NCBI GenBank assembly: GCA_910579865.1
Contig: CAJTXA010000006.1
Location: forward strand, 1-64,000
Direction: 5' to 3'
Source of the DNA: an uncultured Lachnospiraceae bacterium
GTDB taxonomy: Bacteria > Bacillota > Clostridia > Lachnospirales > Lachnospiraceae
DNA: 64,000 bases
Shown here: one piece after another, positions 58,475 through 64,000 of the stretch
Layout of the letters: every line of letters starts with the position of its first letter
Numbering within the stretch: position 1 is the stretch's first letter
Position numbers and translations under genes: made by a program
The notes under the pieces: generated by a model
The model's input: only the letters and a program-made list of their open reading frames with translations
Told to the model about the DNA's origin: nothing
The model's database searches: none

Positions 58475-59722
58475 ATGGAACAAAAAAAAGTATTTGAAAC
58501 CTATGAATCAGAAGTTCGCTCTTACTGTCGTAGTTTTCCTTCTGTTTTCCAAAAAGCAAAAGGCTCGATTATTACCGATGTAGACGGAAAAGAGTATTTC
58601 GACTTCTTCTGCGGAGCAGGTGCCGTAAATTATGGACACAATAATGATGTTATAAAAGAGAAATTAATTGCATACCTGCAAAATGATGGAATTCTTCACG
58701 CACTTGATATGATGACCGATTCCAAGTCTGAATTTTTGGAATTTTTTGAAGAACAAGTCCTAAAACCACGTGGACTTAATTATAAAGTCATGTTTGTTGG
58801 ACCTACTGGCACGAATGGAGTAGAGGCAGCATTAAAACTGGCAAGAAAAGTAAAACAAAGAGAATCTATCTGGGCACTTATGGGATGTTTTCATGGAATG
58901 ACTTTAGCATCTCTTGCCCTTACTAGTGATAAAGACAGTCGAAAAGGAGCTGGTATTCCTTTAGAATATGTTACCCATATTCCTGCTCCCTATATGTTTG
59001 AAAATCTAGATACGATTTCCTATATGGAAACACTATTGACAGATGATCACTCTGGAGTAGAAAAACCAGCTGCTCTTATAATCGAAACAGTACAGGCAGA
59101 AGGTGGAATCCATGTCTTTGATGCAGCTTGGTTACAAGGAGTACGCAATCTCTGTGATCGCCATGATATCCTGCTTATTGTAGATGATATACAAGTTGGA
59201 TGTGCACGAACAGGAACATTTTTCTCTTTTGAACGGGCAAATATAATTCCAGATATTGTTGTTTTATCTAAATCAATTGGAGGAATTGGACTTCCATTTG
59301 CTCTTACACTATTTAAACCAGAACTAGATATCTGGTCCCCTGGAGAGCATAATGGTACGTTTCGAGGCAATCAGCTTGCAATCGTAGCTGCAAAAGCGGG
59401 ACTGGAATATATGTTAAAACACCATATAGAAGCAGAAGTACAGCGAAAATCTATTTTAATCAAAGACTATCTAACCAAACACATTCCTTCTGATAAAGCT
59501 AGTGTGCGTGGAATTGGTATGATTTGGGGAATTGATGTTTATTGCGGAGAATATTCCGCTGCGATTACAAAAAAATGTTTTGAAAATGGTTTGATTATCG
59601 AACGAGCTGGACGGGATAATTCTGTTGTAAAATTAATGCCTGCACTCACTATACCAGATCAACAGCTACTAGATGGACTTGCTATTATCTGTCAAGCAGT
59701 AAAATCTGTACTTTTATTTTAA
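58475..59722 (+). CDS. ectB: EctB-like diaminobutyrate--2-oxoglutarate aminotransferase
   Basis: A 415-residue class III PLP aminotransferase. Diagnostic segments are VMFVGPTGTNGVEAALKLAR, IVDDIQVGCARTGTFFSFER (PLP aspartate), LSKSIGGIGLPFALTLF (Schiff-base lysine) and WSPGEHNGTFRGNQLA. These match EctB/2,4-diaminobutyrate aminotransferases. No ectA or ectC is present, so ectoine is not the expected end product; diaminobutyrate for another use is more likely. ATG 58475 follows AAAAGGAG; an ATG 24 bp upstream is weaker. Confidence 0.85.
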   Translation: MEQKKVFETYESEVRSYCRSFPSVFQKAKGSIITDVDGKEYFDFFCGAGAVNYGHNNDVIKEKLIAYLQNDGILHALDMMTDSKSEFLEFFEEQVLKPRGLNYKVMFVGPTGTNGVEAALKLARKVKQRESIWALMGCFHGMTLASLALTSDKDSRKGAGIPLEYVTHIPAPYMFENLDTISYMETLLTDDHSGVEKPAALIIETVQAEGGIHVFDAAWLQGVRNLCDRHDILLIVDDIQVGCARTGTFFSFERANIIPDIVVLSKSIGGIGLPFALTLFKPELDIWSPGEHNGTFRGNQLAIVAAKAGLEYMLKHHIEAEVQRKSILIKDYLTKHIPSDKASVRGIGMIWGIDVYCGEYSAAITKKCFENGLIIERAGRDNSVVKLMPALTIPDQQLLDGLAIICQAVKSVLLF

Positions 59723-59739
59723 CTTTTGTTTTTTATGTT

Positions 59740-59771
59740 AAAAGCCTGACTTTTTAGAGCCAGACTTTTTT
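59740..59771 (+). terminator. Terminator after the EctB-like gene
   Basis: AAAAGCCTGAC and GCCAGACTTTT form an imperfect stem around an 8-nt loop, followed by TTTTTT. It lies 18 bp after the stop. Confidence 0.55.
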
Positions 59772-59884
59772 CGTTTTATCAATAAGTAAAATTTGATCCA
59801 TTTTCATCTTTACGCTTTCTTGAAAATGTAGTATCCTATAATTAAGAAAAGCACTTAGGTGCAAAATAGAAAGGAAACCGATTT

Positions 59885-60772
59885 ATGTATTCCATTATCA
59901 AACTAATCCGGCAATTTTCTAAGAAAATCCAAAGCGACAATGTGAATGCGTTTGCTGCACAATCTGCACTGTTTATTATGATTTCCTTCTTTCCACTTAT
60001 TATGGTTATCTTAAACCTACTTCAGTTTCTTCCGATTTCATCTGAGAAATTTATTGAATTACTCCTTCAGGCATTTCCAGAAATCTTTGAACCCTATGTT
60101 CGTGAGATTGTCAATGATCTCTATGAAAAATCTTCTGGAACTATCTTAACAATTACCTTACTTACTTCTATCTGGTCTGCTTCAAAAGGAGCACTTTCTT
60201 TAGTAAGAGGGTTAAATGGTGTATACAATATTGAAGAAACTAGAAATTATATTATCCTACGGATTGTATCTTTTTTTTATACCATAGCTATGATTGGATT
60301 AGTTCTTGCTTCTTTATTTTTATTAGTACTAGGAAACACGCTTTACCATCTAATCCTTAACCTTATGCCGTGGCTAAGTACCATCCTAAACTTATTTATC
60401 AATACTCGAACAATTTTATTTTTATGCTTTATGATTTTATTCTTTATGTTAATCTATAAAGCAATTCCAGCAAGGAAAAGCAAACTAATTATACAACTAC
60501 CTGGGGCAATTTTTTCCTCAATTGCATGGATGTTATTTTCCTATGGATTTTCCTTTTATTTTAATCACTATGGAAACTATTCCTATATGTATGGAAGTCT
60601 TACTGCCATTGTTCTAATTATGTTATGGCTCTATTTTTGTATGTACATCCTATTTTTAGGCGGTGAGATTAATCATTTCTTTGAGCCATTTATTATGCAT
60701 AGCCGATACCAAATCAAAACATCTATTCGAAAAAAATGGCTCTCTTTAAAAAACCAAAAAAATAAATCTTAA
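59885..60772 (+). CDS. YihY/BrkB-family integral membrane protein
   Basis: A 295-residue protein of the YihY/virulence-factor BrkB family with about six membrane helices (~30-50, ~85-105, ~133-160, ~175-200, ~205-230, ~240-262). The family motifs NAFAAQSALFIMISFFPLIM and SIWSASKGALSLVRGLN are clear. A GGEINH motif in the last helix region is also typical. Members were once called RNase BN in error; transport or envelope roles are suggested. It ends in a basic tail and is followed by a strong bidirectional terminator. Confidence 0.92.
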   Translation: MYSIIKLIRQFSKKIQSDNVNAFAAQSALFIMISFFPLIMVILNLLQFLPISSEKFIELLLQAFPEIFEPYVREIVNDLYEKSSGTILTITLLTSIWSASKGALSLVRGLNGVYNIEETRNYIILRIVSFFYTIAMIGLVLASLFLLVLGNTLYHLILNLMPWLSTILNLFINTRTILFLCFMILFFMLIYKAIPARKSKLIIQLPGAIFSSIAWMLFSYGFSFYFNHYGNYSYMYGSLTAIVLIMLWLYFCMYILFLGGEINHFFEPFIMHSRYQIKTSIRKKWLSLKNQKNKS

Positions 60773-60781
60773 TAAAATAAA

Positions 60782-60812
60782 CAGGCGTAAAAAGGCATTG
60801 CCTTATACGCCT
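60782..60812. terminator. Bidirectional terminator between yihY-like and ABC permease genes
   Basis: CAGGCGTA-A-AAAGGCA and TTGCCTT-A-TACGCCTG form a long near-perfect hairpin, with A-rich and T-rich flanks on either side. It serves both convergent units. Confidence 0.85.
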
Positions 60813-60831
60813 GCAAAAATCTTTTTTCTTT

Positions 60832-61818
60832 TTATCTTGCCCCTTTATCATAAGGGATTCCCTCTGCCTTTGGCGCTCTAGACTTTTTAGAAGTAGCAAC
60901 TAATACTAACATAGTCACTATATATGGCACCATAAGATAAATATATTCTCCAGACTTAATTCCACTAAATGAAGGTAAAAAAGGAATACTTGCACTATAA
61001 GATCCAATTACTTTAAAGAAAGCAAACAACAAAGAAGCTCCCATAATACTAACTGGCTTCCAATTTCCAAAAATCATAACTGCCAAAGCCAAAAATCCAT
61101 ATCCTCCAACAGAAGATTCAAAACCACTTCCAGCCGCAATTGTAAAAGCAAGTCCTCCAATTCCTCCTAAACATCCAGAAATAAATACTCCTGCATACCG
61201 CATCCAGTACACATTGATTCCAACTGAATCCGCTGCCTGTGGATGTTCTCCACAAGCCATTAACCGCAGCCCAAACCGTGTCTTATAAAGCACAACAATA
61301 CTGATTAATAAAAGTAATATTGCAATTGGTGTTGTCAAATAAAAATTTTTAAATATTACATTTTGTAAAAAGCTATCATTTTTTGTAATTCCAAAATTAT
61401 CCTGTGTAATACGAACCCAATTTGGAATCATAATCGTTGTATTTCCTTGTCCTTGCAGTGTCCAAGAAAGTACAATTGCAAAGGCTGGAGCAATTAAATT
61501 TAATGCGGTTCCGCCAATCGTCTGATCTGCCTTTAAATGAATTGCTGCAAAAGCCAACAATAAGGAATAAATCGCACCAGAAATTGCTGCAATTAAAATA
61601 GCAAGAAACATAGCAAAAATCGGATGTTCTACACCAAATCCACTATTATGAAATCCTTTTAAAGTCAGACAACTAAACAACGCACCAATTACCATAATTC
61701 CCTCTAAAGCAATATTAATGACACCACTACGTTCGGAGAACATTCCGCCAAGTGCCACCAAAAGCAATGGCACCGCAAAAATAACAGTAGCACTAATTAC
61801 TGTTGCCAAAACATTCAT
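60832..61818 (-). CDS. ABC transporter permease (nucleoside/simple-sugar type), second subunit
   Basis: A 328-residue permease of the branched-chain/ribose (BPD_transp_2) family with 8-10 membrane helices. Typical motifs are MFSERSGVINIALEGIMVIG, CGEHPQAADSVGINVYWMRY and SGCLGGIGGLAFTIAAG. The family, in the order ATPase-permease-permease, belongs with BmpA-type lipoproteins for nucleosides. ATG 61818 follows GTGAGGCG; the upstream in-frame starts lie inside the preceding permease gene. A substrate-binding lipoprotein gene is not in the window. Confidence 0.92.
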   Translation of the reverse strand: MNVLATVISATVIFAVPLLLVALGGMFSERSGVINIALEGIMVIGALFSCLTLKGFHNSGFGVEHPIFAMFLAILIAAISGAIYSLLLAFAAIHLKADQTIGGTALNLIAPAFAIVLSWTLQGQGNTTIMIPNWVRITQDNFGITKNDSFLQNVIFKNFYLTTPIAILLLLISIVVLYKTRFGLRLMACGEHPQAADSVGINVYWMRYAGVFISGCLGGIGGLAFTIAAGSGFESSVGGYGFLALAVMIFGNWKPVSIMGASLLFAFFKVIGSYSASIPFLPSFSGIKSGEYIYLMVPYIVTMLVLVATSKKSRAPKAEGIPYDKGAR

Positions 61819-61828
61819 TTTTTTCGCC

Positions 61829-62968
61829 TCACTTTCTATTGCCCTTTTTTGGCTGTTCATTTTGTTGTTCTGCATTAACATTTCCCTTATCTGCCTTAAT
61901 AAATTTTCGAATAATTTCCTGAATTAACAGCGAAAATGCACTTAGATAGATAATAACAGAAATAATAATATCAATTGTTTCTTTTGCAAACTCTGGCTGC
62001 ATTGCATCTCCACCCACCTGAATATAGGAAATAAATAAACCACTAAAAATGGTTCCAACTGGATTGGAACTAGCAAGCAATGCTACCGGAATTCCATTAA
62101 ATCCTGCCGCTAGTAAAGATTTTACCAGATTATATTGTGCTGTTCCACTTAAATAATAAATTCCGCCACCAATTCCAGCAAGTGCTCCTGAAATTACCAT
62201 TGAAAGTACAATATTCTTTTTTGCATTAATTCCAGCATATTCACTGGCATTTCGATTATAACCACAAGCTTTTAATTCATAACCAAATGTTGTTTTCTGC
62301 AAAACCAGATAGACAAGCACTGCAATCAAAATAACCATAAAAATACTAATATTCATATAGTTTGATCCCATTAACTTATCCAGTCCTGCCTTTGGAATCA
62401 TTCCTGAAGGATTTGCTACAGCCAGACTTGCTGTTCGATCACTCTGCGGCCCTGCCCAATAATTTGCAATCATCTTTGGCATATTGCTAATTAATAAATT
62501 GACTAAAAACATTCCAATCCAATTAAACATAATTGCTGTAATTACTTCATTTACATTAAAAAATGCTTTGCAAATTCCAGGAATTGCTCCCCAAAGTGCT
62601 CCACCAATCACTGCTGCTAACAATCCAATATACCACGGCATCTGGAATTGAATTACCGCAGTCAGCGCACAAAAAGCTCCTATTGTATACTGCCCCGTCG
62701 CTCCAATATTAAATAACCCCGTTTTAAAAGCAAAACCAACTGATAATCCAGTCATAATCAGCGGAGCTGCTTGATAGAGTACTTTTGCCAGTTTATCGGA
62801 AGAACCGATTCCAGTTGCTATCATCTTATTAAAACCTCGAAGTGCAAACTCTGAATTAAATAAAAATAATAGGATAAGTCCGAATAGCAATCCAAACAGA
62901 ATCGAGAGAAATGAAGCCATACAGCTTACAAAAGATTGACTTGTCAAAAAATTTTTGGTCTTATTCAT
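61829..62968 (-). CDS. ABC transporter permease (nucleoside/simple-sugar type), first subunit
   Basis: A 379-residue permease with a long first helix (FVSCMASFLSILFGLLFGLI) and the family motifs LSVGFAFKTGLFNIGATGQY, CGYNRNASEYAGINAKKN and SGALAGIGGGIYYLSG. It pairs with the smaller permease that follows. ATG 62968 follows AAAGGAGGGAG; it overlaps the ATPase stop by 1-3 bp. A Gln/Asn/Lys-rich cytoplasmic tail ends the protein. Confidence 0.92.
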   Translation of the reverse strand: MNKTKNFLTSQSFVSCMASFLSILFGLLFGLILLFLFNSEFALRGFNKMIATGIGSSDKLAKVLYQAAPLIMTGLSVGFAFKTGLFNIGATGQYTIGAFCALTAVIQFQMPWYIGLLAAVIGGALWGAIPGICKAFFNVNEVITAIMFNWIGMFLVNLLISNMPKMIANYWAGPQSDRTASLAVANPSGMIPKAGLDKLMGSNYMNISIFMVILIAVLVYLVLQKTTFGYELKACGYNRNASEYAGINAKKNIVLSMVISGALAGIGGGIYYLSGTAQYNLVKSLLAAGFNGIPVALLASSNPVGTIFSGLFISYIQVGGDAMQPEFAKETIDIIISVIIYLSAFSLLIQEIIRKFIKADKGNVNAEQQNEQPKKGNRK

Positions 62969-62969
62969 C

Positions 62970-64000
62970 CTATGCTCCCTCCTTTGCTTTTCCATGTTGT
63001 CTTTTACCGCCAGACATATAAAGTCCTAATTCCTCTGTTGTTGTTTGCTTTGGATCAAACTCGCCTACAATCTCTCCCTCATACATTACCAAAATCCGAT
63101 CACTGACATTCATTACCTCATCCAACTCTAATGATACCAACAGTACCCCTTTTCCAGCATCTCTTTGTGCTACAAGCTGCTTATGAATATATTCGATTGC
63201 CCCAACGTCAAGTCCTCTTGTTGGCTGTACTGCTACCAAAAGTTCTGGTTTTTTTTCAATCTCACGTGCAATAATCGCTTTTTGTTGATTTCCTCCTGAC
63301 ATACTTCGTACAATCGTAGACACCCCTTGTCCGCTTCGTACATCAAATTGTTGAATTAACCGTTTCGCATACTCTCGTATCGCCTTTCGTTTCATAAAAC
63401 CATGATTTTGAAACTCTGGTTTCCAATATTCCTGTAGGATCATATTTTCTTCTAATGTATAGTCCAAAACCAATCCATGTTTATGACGATCTTCTGGGAT
63501 ATGACTGATCCCACTTTTGGAACGTTCTCGAATTGAGATATGAGAAATATCTTTTTTGCAAAGGGTTATCTTTCCTTCTGCCATTTTTTCTAACCCAGTT
63601 AATGCAGATACAAACTCTGTCTGTCCATTTCCTTCAATTCCAGCAAGACAGACAATTTCACCTCCTTTTACTTCAAAGGAAACATCCTTTACTGCATTAT
63701 TTTTATGAAACTTAGAAGCAACTGTTACATGTTCCACTTTTAAAATAGTATCCCGCAGCTTCTGTTTCTTTTTTTCTACTTTAAAATTAACCTCCCTTCC
63801 TACCATCATTTTTGAAAGTTCCTCTTTTGTAGTATCCTGAATTTCTACTGTACCAATATATTTTCCCTTTCGAAGAACAGTACAACGATCTGCAACTGCC
63901 ATAATTTCATTTAACTTATGTGTAATAAATAAAATAGATTTTCCTTCTTTTGTAAAACAACGCATAATTTCCATTAATTCATCAATTTCTTGTGGTGTCA
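62970..64000 (-). CDS. ABC transporter ATPase (nucleoside/simple-sugar type), partial
   Basis: The gene runs off the right edge; about 343 C-terminal residues are present, open to base 64000. They hold the end of the first ATPase domain (TPQEIDELMEIM, LFITHKLNEIM) and the whole second domain. The second domain has the degenerate Walker A GIEGNGQTEFVSAL and the signature MSGGNQQKAIIARE, with a glutamine-to-threonine/arginine-type Walker B region QPTRGLDVG. Two-domain ATPases of this kind (RbsA/YufO-like) drive nucleoside or pentose uptake with the two permeases behind it. Confidence 0.93.
   Translation of the reverse strand, partial: TPQEIDELMEIMRCFTKEGKSILFITHKLNEIMAVADRCTVLRKGKYIGTVEIQDTTKEELSKMMVGREVNFKVEKKKQKLRDTILKVEHVTVASKFHKNNAVKDVSFEVKGGEIVCLAGIEGNGQTEFVSALTGLEKMAEGKITLCKKDISHISIRERSKSGISHIPEDRHKHGLVLDYTLEENMILQEYWKPEFQNHGFMKRKAIREYAKRLIQQFDVRSGQGVSTIVRSMSGGNQQKAIIAREIEKKPELLVAVQPTRGLDVGAIEYIHKQLVAQRDAGKGVLLVSLELDEVMNVSDRILVMYEGEIVGEFDPKQTTTEELGLYMSGGKRQHGKAKEGA

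Overview
The window looks like chromosome from a low-GC, Gram-positive, anaerobic Firmicute, most likely a gut Lachnospiraceae relative. This is inferred from AT-rich codon use, strong GGAGG ribosome sites, near-consensus sigma-A promoters, the gene content, and a MurE with the DNPR signature of meso-diaminopimelate peptidoglycan. No rRNA, tRNA or CRISPR array was seen.

Region 1 (1-7.77 kb, visibly GC-richer) is the right-hand part of an integrative mobile element. It carries a serC/class III aminotransferase pair as possible cargo, a MobC-like relaxosome protein with no relaxase beside it, and a hairpin-rich, oriT-like segment. These are followed by two tandem HTH regulators, a replisome-organizer protein, a DnaC-like loader, a Tn916-type Xis and a tyrosine integrase. 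The integrase ends 90 bp before ychF, so the right attachment site must lie just upstream of ychF.

Region 2 (7.8-37.4 kb) is core housekeeping. After ychF and a short rubredoxin gene come two long minus-strand clusters. The first runs ftsK, murE, murF, priA, def, fmt, a zinc peptidase, rsmB, rlmN, prpC, prkC, rsgA, rpe, thiN. The second is the nusA-infB cluster: rimP, nusA, rnpM, an L7Ae-like gene, infB, rbfA, nrnA, truB, ribF. A secreted SH3-NlpC/P60 hydrolase with its own perfect promoter sits between them. InfB carries an unusual Asn/Arg/Gly-rich repeat region.

Region 3 (37.7-40.5 kb) holds a HAD phosphatase, a two-domain polyphosphate:AMP phosphotransferase and a NADAR-family protein.

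Region 4 (40.5-54.2 kb, minus strand) is a complete glycyl-radical-enzyme bacterial microcompartment locus of the fucose/rhamnose type (GRM5-like). A class II aldolase makes lactaldehyde, which is reduced to 1,2-propanediol. A B12-independent diol dehydratase and its activase make propionaldehyde. Aldehyde dehydrogenase, PduL and alcohol dehydrogenase then give propionyl-phosphate and propanol. Seven shell proteins, PduS, an EutP-like GTPase, a DUF336 protein and a DeoR regulator complete it. Two strong promoters and a recurring TGTTGATTT motif suggest local control.

Region 5 (54.2-64 kb) has a Cof-type HAD, a CYTH protein, a DJ-1/PfpI protein, a divergent MurT/GatD-like pair whose GatD partner lacks both catalytic residues, an EctB-like aminotransferase without ectA/ectC, a YihY/BrkB membrane protein, and a nucleoside/sugar ABC transporter whose ATPase runs off the right edge.

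The least routine signals are the MurT/GatD-like pair, the interleaved inverted repeats in the mobile element, and the DUF336 protein and two promoters inside the microcompartment locus.
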